Shown: piece after piece, positions 1 to 6,058 of the stretch
How positions within the stretch are numbered: the stretch's first letter is position 1
Layout: every line of letters starts with the position of its first letter
The notes under the pieces: generated by a model
Seen by the model: the letters and a program-made list of their open reading frames with translations, nothing else
The model's database searches: none
What the model was told of the DNA's origin: nothing
Translations under genes and position numbers: made by a program
Origin: Phormidesmis priestleyi
GTDB taxonomy: Bacteria; Cyanobacteriota; Cyanobacteriia; Phormidesmidales; Phormidesmidaceae
Length of the DNA stretch: 6,058 nt
NCBI GenBank assembly: GCA_003242115.1
Contig: QBMP01000186.1
Span: 3,064-9,121 of the forward strand
Reading direction: 5' to 3'

Positions 1-104
1 TGAATGACCTGCCGAAATCACCTGTGAATCAGGTGCCGAAGTGGGGGTGATTCACCTGCCGAAGTTAGGGGTGAACAGGGTGCCGAAGTGGGGGTGATTT
101 TGCA
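1..104. repeat. Four degenerate 23-24 bp tandem units, possible transposon end
   Basis: The heptamer TGCCGAA starts at 10, 34, 57 and 81, a spacing of 24, 23 and 24 bp. Each unit continues roughly as TGCCGAA-GTGGGGGTGATT. Units two and four share an identical 21-bp stretch (32-52 and 79-99), while units one and three are divergent. The array stops at TGCA (101-104), directly against a transposase fragment that is cut off there. Multiple short repeats ending in CA-3' at an abrupt junction resemble the repeated transposase-binding sites at the ends of IS21-like or Tn7-like elements. That assignment is inference; only the repeats and the junction are seen. The rest of the element would lie left of the window. 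Confidence 0.5.
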
Positions 105-414
105 ATCCCGAAACAGCTCAACGACGCCGCGATAGGAGCTGTGGCAAATCAGCACCAGACCTAGAATCAGCTGGTAGAGTCAGTTCTTGGTCACCGGCAG
201 ATGGAACAAGACATCATCATCACCCTGGGACGGCGCAAACGAATCATCCAGGCCTTGCTGAGCTTTGTCACCCTGCTGGTAAATGAACTTCCGACTCACC
301 TGATGCTTGTCTGCTAGGTGGCTGATGGACTGCGATCTTGAAAGCAACTTGGATGCCGATATCTTGGCGAATGTTTGGGGATAGCCTGGCGGCGACGAAA
401 AAGGCTTGACTCAT
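105..414 (-). pseudogene. Truncated, frameshifted transposase remnant (N-terminal part)
   Basis: From ATG at 414 the minus strand reads MSQAFFVAARLSPNIRQDIG, then loses frame around 335-345. It continues in another frame as SISHLADKHQVSRKFIYQQ, a helix-turn-helix-like segment, and then DDDVLFHLPVTKN. A TGA stop follows at 180-182, and after it LYQLILGLVLICHSSYRG and VELFRD. The sequence ends at the junction with the tandem repeats near 105, so only about the first 100 residues of a larger transposase survive. From memory this matches the N-terminus of a cyanobacterial transposase family whose members continue well beyond this point; the stop sits where I recall a Trp codon. It has one frameshift, one nonsense codon and a 3' truncation, so it is non-functional. 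The stretch 415-531 upstream is AT/GC-mixed, contains a HIP1 site at 442-449, may be the former 5' end of this element, and shows no gene. Confidence 0.65.
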
Positions 415-531
415 ATTGGGCGATGGCGACGCCCGCTGTAAGCGATCGCGGTGGAAGGAAGTGGGCGGTCATTAAGACTCCGTAATTTCGCCCAAAGTGT
501 AACCTCAAATTAAACCACGCCGAGTTTTCTA

Positions 532-540
532 CCGCGTAAC
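532..540. repeat. Target site duplication, left copy
   Basis: CCGCGTAAC abuts the left inverted repeat of the IS903-like element and is repeated perfectly at its right side (1303-1311). Nine base pairs is the duplication size known for the IS903 subgroup of the IS5 family. Confidence 0.9.
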
Positions 541-556
541 GGCTTTGTTGCATGAA
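541..556 (+). repeat. Left terminal inverted repeat of the IS
   Basis: GGCTTTGTTGCATGAA matches the reverse complement of 1287-1302 at 15 of 16 positions. It begins with the GGC expected of IS903-type ends. Confidence 0.9.
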
Positions 557-596
557 CCAGCAGTAAGGAGAAAACTCCTTCTCTAAGTATCAGTGT

Positions 597-1226
597 TTAG
601 TCATCGACCCAAACGGCGTCAGGTTTGGCGAGCTGAATCATCCGATTCAGGGCAGCACACTGTAGCAATATCTCAGCGACCTGATTGTCGAATTTTCTAG
701 AACGAATCTTCCCTCCGAAGACTGCTTTGTGCCGAAACATTGTTGTCGCTGCTAGCGAACGCCGATGGTAGCGAATGATCTTCTGTCTTGGTGCGCATTC
801 TCTAGCGCCGCAAAGCGGTGCGACCCCGCGTCGCTTCCACTCGCCTTCTCCATAGACTTTGATACCTGTAGAATCGACCCTAGATATACCGCACCAGTAC
901 GCTAAACCACAGGTAATCTCACTTTCAAAGCGCCTTTGCGTCGAGGTACGGTGCTGTGGTCTTAGAACCGACAGCGCTATGCCCATCAGATCAAACAACG
1001 ACACTAGAAGTCCCTCTGTTTGACGGCCTGCTTGTCGGTACACCGCTTTGATTGTCTCGAAGGTCGCGATCGCTACGTCTGAGTAGGTCTTTGAAGCGCC
1101 TCGTTTGCCGCTTTTCTCTTTAGCTACCCACTCTGAAAAGGCAGTGTCATCTAACCAAAATGTTAGACTCCCGCGCTGTTTCAATCCAGCGTTATACTCA
1201 GACCAGCTGCGAATGCGGTAACTCAT
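597..1226 (-). pseudogene. IS5/IS903-type transposase, deleted and frameshifted
   Basis: The N-terminus (MSYRIRSWSEYNAGLKQRGS through KTYSDVAIATFETIKAVYRQ) and C-terminus (YHRRSLAATTMFRHK and QCAALNRMIQLAKPDAVW) are those of an IS5-family DDE transposase. Three kinds of damage are visible. (1) About 100 residues are missing between VYGEGEW and YHRRSLA, removing the second catalytic Asp. (2) The catalytic Glu of the Y-R-E-K signature is Ala160 (codon GCG, one base from GAG), although Asp118 of the VDSTG motif remains. (3) The family sequence DHSTVPRRKGALKVRLPV is encoded in another frame at about 905-961, so the open 209-codon frame survives only through two compensating frameshifts. The protein is 209 aa against about 300 for the family. 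No transposase activity is expected. It is transcribed in the same direction as the peptidase and LanM genes. Confidence 0.88.
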
Positions 1227-1286
1227 GAAGCTTTTGTTTTTGGTAGTACTTAAACATTACTTCACTTACTCCATCCGCAACCCCTA

Positions 1287-1302
1287 TTCATGCAACAATG
1301 CC
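1287..1302 (-). repeat. Right terminal inverted repeat of the IS
   Basis: Read on the minus strand it is GGCATTGTTGCATGAA, with one mismatch to the left end at 541-556. It lies upstream of the transposase start at 1226. Confidence 0.9.
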
Positions 1303-1311
1303 CCGCGTAAC
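1303..1311. repeat. Target site duplication, right copy
   Basis: CCGCGTAAC is identical to 532-540. Its last base (1311) is also the last base of the peptidase gene's TAG stop codon, so the duplication restored that stop exactly. Confidence 0.9.
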
Positions 1312-2528
1312 TATTCTTTAGCGTTAAACTTTCCAGTATCTAGCCATTCAACTTTTAGCAGTGTCCACCAATCATTAGATAATGGTCTTAAGACATATTC
1401 ATAGGGAAGCCAACCATAGCCTTTATTGCCCCACTCAAGTCCCCAAGAGTTTCTAATTAGAATAGCCCCCGTTGTTTCCGTTCCTATCGGATCAGTATTC
1501 TTGATCTTGATGTTGTCATCGTATCCCACTGCTACCATCGTATGACCGCCCCAGATCGAGTCAGGTGCGGTGGGAATCGGTAGCATACCAGTTGTAACAG
1601 ATTGTTGTACGCTGCTGTGATACAAGATAGCGCCAAACATTAGAGGACGATTAGCCGCTAAATTCGCTCTAATTTGTTGCAAAACCACCTCTCTGGTTCT
1701 GCCTTGAACATCAATTCGATAATACTCTAGAGCTTGAGAATTACTGGCAAAGGCATAGCAAAAAGCAGGAGGTTCCTCGTCTACTTTTGCTTCATCATAG
1801 GGCCAATATTCCTCTGCAAGAGTACCAAAAAGTGCTAAGGCTTTCATTGTAGTTCTAGGATTTGCTCCTTTATCTCCTGTCCAATGAAGCAAGTTTCTTG
1901 TCGCTTTGTATAGGAACAGTCTTGATAAATCCAAGTCTTTCCCAGATGCCTGCCTCTCGAAATACTCGACTAAAGCAACCCCTGCATGGGCTGTACATGA
2001 ATTGAGTTTACCTTGATTTTCGATTGGGGAACACCACTCTCTCAAATCTACAGATGCTGGTAGATCAGTTAGGATTTCAACGTAATGAGTTTTGTCCCGG
2101 TTATCATCACGATCTGGAATCCATCCCGCTCCTTTTTGCTGTTGTAGCTGTATATCTTGCACTTCATTCATGATTTTGGCCTTGAGTAGAGGGCAGCTTG
2201 TTAATGCTAGAAGATAAGAATGACGACAACTACCAATCACACATTGGTTGTAATTCTCTTCTTTCTTAAAGCTGGATTTGTAAGTTCTAGAACCTAAGTT
2301 CGATAAATCAGATTCAGAACAGGAATGTTCTGAATCTGTAGACAGTTTTGATGCAAGTCTCCATACGCTGGAAATGCCACATCCGCTGCCCAAACCGAGA
2401 CAGCTAACCACTAGATCGGTTTGGGCAAGTTGGCGATAAAACGGCAAATCAGATGTCGGCAGCGGGTTCACTGCTTTCTTAACAACAGTTGGCATGATTG
2501 TTGATGACAAGAACTCTTGTATATTCAT
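1311..2528 (-). CDS. Papain-family (C1A) cysteine peptidase with Ser/Cys-rich N-terminal extension
   Basis: The 405-aa protein has two parts. Residues about 120-405 form a complete C1A (papain-like) peptidase. The oxyanion Gln172 and nucleophile Cys178 lie in ENQGKLNSCTAHAG, the catalytic His329 in GGHTMVAVGYDD, and Asn360 in LIRNSWGLEWG. The GAGWIPDRDDNRD segment (133-145) resembles the usual start of stand-alone bacterial members. Residues 1-119 are extra: no signal peptide, no clear membrane helix, no I29-type propeptide signature, but 6 Cys (43, 50, 70, 96, 101, 112) and many Ser. The gene lies 53 bp after lanM on the same strand, so it is probably co-transcribed. Its likely role is leader or precursor cleavage of the modified peptide; C1-type peptidases such as PoyH/AerH serve proteusin pathways. 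ATG at 2528 gives the longest frame but has no good ribosome site. Met12 is an alternative. Met120 (2171), with AAGG eight bases upstream, would give a normal-sized peptidase. Function is confident, the start is not. Confidence 0.85.
   Translation of the reverse strand: MNIQEFLSSTIMPTVVKKAVNPLPTSDLPFYRQLAQTDLVVSCLGLGSGCGISSVWRLASKLSTDSEHSCSESDLSNLGSRTYKSSFKKEENYNQCVIGSCRHSYLLALTSCPLLKAKIMNEVQDIQLQQQKGAGWIPDRDDNRDKTHYVEILTDLPASVDLREWCSPIENQGKLNSCTAHAGVALVEYFERQASGKDLDLSRLFLYKATRNLLHWTGDKGANPRTTMKALALFGTLAEEYWPYDEAKVDEEPPAFCYAFASNSQALEYYRIDVQGRTREVVLQQIRANLAANRPLMFGAILYHSSVQQSVTTGMLPIPTAPDSIWGGHTMVAVGYDDNIKIKNTDPIGTETTGAILIRNSWGLEWGNKGYGWLPYEYVLRPLSNDWWTLLKVEWLDTGKFNAKE
2309..2338. repeat. Perfect 13-bp inverted repeat with 4-nt loop inside the peptidase gene
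   Basis: The arms CAGATTCAGAACA (2309-2321) and TGTTCTGAATCTG (2326-2338) pair perfectly around GGAA (UUCC in the minus-strand mRNA). The repeat encodes residues 64-74 (TDSEHSCSESD) of the peptidase extension. It lies between the end of lanM and the alternative peptidase start at 2171. It could be an mRNA stem-loop that modulates expression of the downstream gene, or the trace of a small inserted palindrome. No U-run follows it in the mRNA, so it is not a standard intrinsic terminator. Confidence 0.85.
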
Positions 2529-2581
2529 AGCGCTAGCCGTGCGTGAAACTGTTTATCAGGAAGAAATGGGTATCGTTGATC

Positions 2582-5500
2582 TCATTGCCATAGCAGTGCC
2601 GAAGGAAGCTTTTCTGGATATGCCAATCTCAATAGTTCATACCCAATCCCAGCCGCTCCTTGGAAGAAACCAGGGTTATACGTCCCTTTGAAAAGACTGG
2701 GAAATATTTGAAAAGAACCTGTATTGGCTGCTCGATTGATAGCCCATGCTGCTTGCCTTCGAGCGATTTCTGCAAGTTTTGATCGCTCCAGTTGTTGCGC
2801 GCCCACTAGAAGCATTTCGATGCGACCAAAGTTGCCGCAGCAGAGGTGATCAATCTCCTGCATTCCAAACGCTTGTGTGGTTTTCAAAGTGATTTCGATT
2901 TCTTGCCGAATTCTATCAGTGTCTAAAATTCCTAAGCTACCTAGACGAGCCAGGCCAATACCAGGAGCGCCATGACACCAACTCACCAAAAAATCTGGCT
3001 TTTCGCTTCGGAAATCTGGATAGTTCTGAGCGATCGGAGAAAAAACGCTCTGTTCATAAGCGATCGCTTCAGTGGCAGCTGCTAAAAATTTGGCATTTTG
3101 AGTCACTTCATACAACCGCAGCAAAGCGTAGGCAATGCCAGTCGCACCGTGAGAAAAGCCTGTCAAGATTTTTCCATTTAGGGTTCTCCATGCCCTCAGA
3201 CCCGCATCACTCGCTGTACGGTGACCCAGTAAATGATAGCCGCAGTTCACTGCCTGCTCTAGAACTGCTAGATTTGCGGTAGCTTGATGCAGAGTTAATA
3301 GCCCTAAAATGGCACCCGCAGATCCAGACATAATGTCAAACTTGTGATCGCTAGCAATGAGTGCTGGTGTTACTAGAGAGGCTATAGATTGGGCATCATT
3401 TAGAAGCGTAGGTTTTGCTAAAAACTGACTGCTCCGCACCAACGCATAGAGAATAGAGCCGAAACCCTTACCACCACCCACACCAATTTTTTCAAGAATT
3501 GGCGTCTCGCGCGCAGCATTCAAATTCCGCAGAAGATTGAATATGGGTTGTAAGGTGCCTAAAGCCAAGTCTTGAAATTCCTCATCCCTAGTAACTTTTG
3601 CTAATGCAGACAGAAATAGCGCGACCCCAGATGTCCCATCATAAAAGTCATAGCCCATTGGCTTTTGTTGTAGCCGTCCAGACTCAGGCATATAATCCAT
3701 GCCCATCCAGGTAACGCTACCATCAGTTGCCCGTATTGCACGTTTTTGCAGTTCTACAGCAATATCTACTGCTTGTTGCAGTAATGTTTCTTCAGCTGCT
3801 GGAGCAATTGTGTTAAGGTTCAGTACAGGTTGCTCAGACAAAGGTAATGAGCGTGAAAAGTCGCTAGCAAAGTTTGTGTATAGAGAACTGCGAATAAAAC
3901 CAATTTGTTGTTCTAAATCAGTCTCATTGAGTTGGCGTAAACGAGTCATAATGAGGTCATAACTCGGCTCAATAAAATAATGGGTAACTGACAGATCGGC
4001 GCTAATATTCAGATCCTTGCTACGTGGGTAAAAGCTAAACAATGGAATGTCTAAATGAATCAGTGCTTGTTGCTCCGCTGCTATGATCTGCCAACTATTC
4101 GGTTTTTTCTCATATTTGAGAAGCGATCTACTAAGAATATCCAATGCAATACTGCGTTCAACCCCATCTCGGAGAAGTTTTGGCTGTAATGTTTCTTTGA
4201 TCAGCGAAGCATAGACTTGAGTAGCACGGAAAATAGAACGGACTCGCTGATGGGCGAATGCTACCAATGGGCTATTTGCAGCTAAAAATGTTTCTTTATG
4301 TGCCATCAAGAACTGATACATTTGGTGAAAACCTTCAACCAGTTCTCTTACATAATCGCTGGGTGATACCTGTACGCCATTTAAAATAACGGTATTAGAG
4401 CATGATGTTGTTTTGACATCTTCATGACGCAAAACCATGCCATCTGTGTTGATACTTCGCCATACCAGCTTGCGAAAATGGGTTTGTTGATTCCCAGATC
4501 CGCCTAAACCGCTCATATCGTAAGCGCCCCCATCTCGTCCCAATTCCCAACTCGGCAGAAAGAGAGTATTTAGCACCGAGTAATTAAGTCGCTCAAAAGC
4601 CAGAGATGAAGCGTTTGTGTTAGCATATGGGCTTTCTTCCTGCCGAGCCACCGCAGACATCAGCATTTCTAAGTCGATCGGGACGGGTTGTTCTCCACAG
4701 GCAATAATATTTTCCCGATGAAAGTCTGTACCTGAGAGTGAATAAAGCAGGCACAATAACATCCCAGATCGTTGGTAATACCGCGCGACTGCTGGTTCAT
4801 CGGGACAAGGTGAATGTTCTACATACTCAACCCAACCATAATCCGAGCAATTGAGTAATTGAAGCACCTTCAGGTGTTGGGGAATTCCATTTTCATTTAA
4901 CCAAGCCACTAGCTGAAAATAAGCTTCTTCTAAACCTAAGTCTTTGGGTTTATAAATTAGTTTTAAGCCAGAGGCAAAACTAATTTTGATGACCGATCGC
5001 CCATTCTGATGGGAATCAGAAAGACCAAGCTGAATGGCAACGACTTGTCCGAGTTCTGTATTGCCTTGAAAAGTTGCTTGAATGTTCGACCAGTCTGAGT
5101 CTAATCGTTGAAGAAATTCGCAGAGATTATTGACCCAAAAATCTGTGACTGTCGCGACCAGTCGAGCTAATACAGCGTATTCTTGAAAAAACCCCAGCAG
5201 TTCGCCTGCCAACATTTGCTTGATGAACTTATCGTATTGCTCTGTAGAATGGCAGCCTCCTAATTGCCCGATTTGGCGAATTAATGAGGATTGCTCGTAG
5301 ATCCGAAACACCAGGAAATTCTCTCCCATTGCTTGCGAGCAGAGCGAGGTTAATGACTGGAGCAGAAAGCGTTCTAAAGTAGCGTGGGACTGGGCTGAGA
5401 GTAGGAAGTAGGTAGAACCAGATTGAGCCGTTAATTTTTGTCGAGCAATCTCAATGAATGACAAAAATAGTTCTTCAAAGGGGAGTGGTTCTTTCGAGTC

Positions 5501-5854
5501 TAAAGGGTATTTTGCTTGTGCAAGACTCTTTTCTAAAGCATCTAAAGGATCTGAGGCAATGGCTTCTAAAACTGCCTTCAGCGTTTTTGTCCAAGCTGGT
5601 AAATTTTGCCGATCGGCTAGATGTACAGAACCAAGTGCCTGACGTATAATACCTAAATTTAGACCATCCCAAGCGAGACGCTTTTCAAATTGTGCTTGGT
5701 TTCCATGAGCCACAGTCTGACACCAATATTCAACCCGAGAATTGACAATGTTTTCGTTTTGCATCCCATTAAGTAAAAACTCAGTTCCCAGGCGTTCGGG
5801 AATTGTACTGGCTTGTTCTACAATTTCGAGCAAGTCTTCCTGGGTGATTTTCAT
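2582..5854 (-). CDS. lanM: Class II lanthipeptide synthetase LanM (ProcM-like, CCG type)
   Basis: This bifunctional 1090-aa cytoplasmic enzyme phosphorylates and eliminates Ser/Thr of a precursor peptide, then adds Cys thiols to make (methyl)lanthionine. The N-terminal DUF4135 dehydratase domain (about 200-570) shows Asp280 and His282 in SDSHQNGRSV, Lys302 in YKPK, and Asp377-x-His379-x-x-Asn382 plus Asp394 in TDFHRENI...IDLE. Arg539 and Thr545 lie in RSIFRAT. Their order and near-identical spacing match the CylM residues D252/H254/K274/D347/H349/N352/D364/R506/T512. The C-terminal LanC cyclase domain (about 720-1085) shows Asp736 in GYDFYDGTSG, His902 in GFSHGATG, and zinc ligands Cys960 (WCHG) and Cys1005-Cys1006 (CCGNFGR). 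Three Cys ligands instead of Cys-Cys-His mark the ProcM-like clade. Length is normal for LanM. The start ATG has an in-frame TGA three codons upstream and a GAGGG site. It is followed after 53 bp by the peptidase gene; no frame damage is seen. Confidence 0.96.
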   Translation of the reverse strand: MKITQEDLLEIVEQASTIPERLGTEFLLNGMQNENIVNSRVEYWCQTVAHGNQAQFEKRLAWDGLNLGIIRQALGSVHLADRQNLPAWTKTLKAVLEAIASDPLDALEKSLAQAKYPLDSKEPLPFEELFLSFIEIARQKLTAQSGSTYFLLSAQSHATLERFLLQSLTSLCSQAMGENFLVFRIYEQSSLIRQIGQLGGCHSTEQYDKFIKQMLAGELLGFFQEYAVLARLVATVTDFWVNNLCEFLQRLDSDWSNIQATFQGNTELGQVVAIQLGLSDSHQNGRSVIKISFASGLKLIYKPKDLGLEEAYFQLVAWLNENGIPQHLKVLQLLNCSDYGWVEYVEHSPCPDEPAVARYYQRSGMLLCLLYSLSGTDFHRENIIACGEQPVPIDLEMLMSAVARQEESPYANTNASSLAFERLNYSVLNTLFLPSWELGRDGGAYDMSGLGGSGNQQTHFRKLVWRSINTDGMVLRHEDVKTTSCSNTVILNGVQVSPSDYVRELVEGFHQMYQFLMAHKETFLAANSPLVAFAHQRVRSIFRATQVYASLIKETLQPKLLRDGVERSIALDILSRSLLKYEKKPNSWQIIAAEQQALIHLDIPLFSFYPRSKDLNISADLSVTHYFIEPSYDLIMTRLRQLNETDLEQQIGFIRSSLYTNFASDFSRSLPLSEQPVLNLNTIAPAAEETLLQQAVDIAVELQKRAIRATDGSVTWMGMDYMPESGRLQQKPMGYDFYDGTSGVALFLSALAKVTRDEEFQDLALGTLQPIFNLLRNLNAARETPILEKIGVGGGKGFGSILYALVRSSQFLAKPTLLNDAQSIASLVTPALIASDHKFDIMSGSAGAILGLLTLHQATANLAVLEQAVNCGYHLLGHRTASDAGLRAWRTLNGKILTGFSHGATGIAYALLRLYEVTQNAKFLAAATEAIAYEQSVFSPIAQNYPDFRSEKPDFLVSWCHGAPGIGLARLGSLGILDTDRIRQEIEITLKTTQAFGMQEIDHLCCGNFGRIEMLLVGAQQLERSKLAEIARRQAAWAINRAANTGSFQIFPSLFKGTYNPGFFQGAAGIGYELLRLAYPEKLPSALLWQ

Positions 5855-5857
5855 ATT

Positions 5858-5863
5858 CCCTCA
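5858..5863 (-). promoter_or_regulatory. Ribosome binding site of lanM
   Basis: The minus strand reads TGAGGG-AAT-ATG. GAGGG is complementary to the 16S anti-Shine-Dalgarno, a little close to the start codon. The TGA formed here is in frame, so no longer N-terminus is possible. The AT-rich stretch 5864-5944 upstream presumably holds the promoter, but no convincing -35/-10 pair was found. Confidence 0.6.
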
Positions 5864-5944
5864 ATTTGCTGTTGCATAAATTACGGTTAGAGATATTTAA
5901 TTTTCCTAAACAATAGGCTTGTTGGGTAATAAAAAGGCGTGAGG

Positions 5945-5973
5945 AGACAAGGCTTTGCCGGTTTCCTTTGTCT
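5945..5973 (-). terminator. Possible terminator hairpin after the upstream reading frame
   Basis: AGACAAAGG (5973-5965 on the minus strand) pairs with CCTTGTCT (5952-5945) with one bulged base, around a 12-nt loop. It starts one base after the TAA at 5975-5977. A run of five T follows about 8 nt downstream (CCTCACGCC-TTTTT), further away than in a canonical intrinsic terminator. It would separate the upstream gene from lanM. On the + strand the stem is followed by TTT. Confidence 0.4.
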
Positions 5974-5974
5974 T

Positions 5975-6058
5975 TTAAGCGGCATCTAAGTAGAAGTTCC
6001 ATAGCCCAGTTGCATTCAACATCAAGCGGTCATCGAAATTAGTCACACGATTCCTGTA
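5975..6058 (-). CDS. Possible 3' end of an unidentified upstream gene (partial)
   Basis: One minus-strand frame is open from the window edge for 27 codons and ends at TAA (5975-5977). It ends in LMLNATGLWNFYLDAA. The hairpin immediately after the stop supports a real gene end. I do not recognise the sequence. It has no Cys and only two Thr, so as seen it is a poor lanthipeptide core. Being upstream of lanM and on the same strand, it could belong to the same locus. A frame this short could also be open by chance. Confidence 0.3.
   Translation of the reverse strand, partial: YRNRVTNFDDRLMLNATGLWNFYLDAA

Larger units (their letters stand above)
541..1302 (-). mobile_element. IS5-family (IS903-like) insertion sequence, internally deleted
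   Basis: The element is 762 bp and bounded by 16-bp inverted repeats with one mismatch: GGCTTTGTTGCATGAA at the left and, read inward, GGCATTGTTGCATGAA at the right. These resemble the IS903 terminus, which begins GGCTTTGTTG. The flanking 9-bp direct repeats match IS903-type insertion. IS903-like elements are about 1.05 kb with a transposase of about 300 aa, so roughly 0.3 kb is missing. The loss lies inside the transposase gene on the minus strand. The ends look mobilisable but the element cannot make its own functional transposase. A short hairpin, AAGGAG-AAAA-CTCCTT at 565-580, lies between the left end and the transposase stop. Confidence 0.9.

Noticed and set aside
314..553. 79-codon minus-strand frame
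   Set aside because: It starts inside the IS left end, crosses the target duplication and runs out of frame over the transposase remnant, so it is a product of the insertion and not a gene.
2391..2411. LVVSC (peptidase residues 39-43) as a lipoprotein box
   Set aside because: It is preceded by FYRQLAQTD, not by a hydrophobic signal segment with a basic N-region.
2494..2691. Plus-strand 65-codon frame over the lanM/peptidase junction
   Set aside because: It lies almost wholly antisense to two well-supported genes and has no recognisable domain.
3699..3962. Plus-strand 87-codon frame inside lanM
   Set aside because: It is an antisense shadow of the LanM coding sequence with no independent support.
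5866..5885. TGTTGCATAAATT near the lanM start resembling an IS903-type end
   Set aside because: It lacks the leading GGC, has no partner repeat or duplication nearby, and lanM is intact.
5887..5985. 32-codon minus-strand frame (starts MPLKRQRKPAKPC) as a short precursor
   Set aside because: It has a single Cys, few Ser/Thr, no ribosome site, and sits across the hairpin; it looks like chance.
5781..6002. 73-codon minus-strand frame overlapping the lanM start, as a candidate precursor
   Set aside because: It overlaps the lanM coding start by more than 70 bp and shows no leader motif or double-glycine site. It would also read straight through the proposed hairpin.

Overview
The window looks like cyanobacterial accessory DNA. 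The HIP1 octamer GCGATCGC, the typical cyanobacterial repeat, occurs three times (442-449, 1066-1073, 3060-3067). The protein families and the pile-up of decayed transposases at the left side fit a cyanobacterium too. No genus can be assigned from the sequence.

Layout, left to right. Positions 1-104 hold four degenerate 23-24 bp tandem units around TGCCGAA, probably the end of another mobile element. They cut abruptly into a broken transposase remnant (105-414, minus strand). An insertion sequence of the IS5 family, IS903-like, follows at 541-1302. It has 16-bp terminal inverted repeats and a perfect 9-bp target duplication, but its transposase gene is internally deleted and frameshifted. It landed exactly at the stop codon of the next gene without destroying it.

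The right 4.5 kb is a minus-strand pathway fragment for a ribosomally made, post-translationally modified peptide. It has a 1090-aa class II lanthipeptide synthetase (LanM, 2582-5854) and, 53 bp downstream, a papain-family (C1A) cysteine peptidase (1311-2528). All LanM catalytic residues that can be placed are present. Its cyclase zinc site is Cys960/Cys1005/Cys1006, the Cys-Cys-Gly pattern of the ProcM-like, substrate-tolerant clade. The peptidase keeps its Gln/Cys/His/Asn machinery but carries an unusual 119-residue Ser/Cys-rich N-terminal extension, part of which is encoded by a perfect 13-bp inverted repeat. At the right edge a 27-codon minus-strand reading frame ends just before a hairpin and may be the tail of an upstream gene.

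How the parts may work together: LanM would dehydrate Ser/Thr and form (methyl)lanthionine rings in a precursor peptide, and the C1A peptidase would be the maturation (leader-removing) protease. No conventional precursor gene, transporter or immunity gene is in the window. The substrate is either encoded outside it or, more speculatively, is the Ser/Cys-rich N-terminal part of the peptidase itself.
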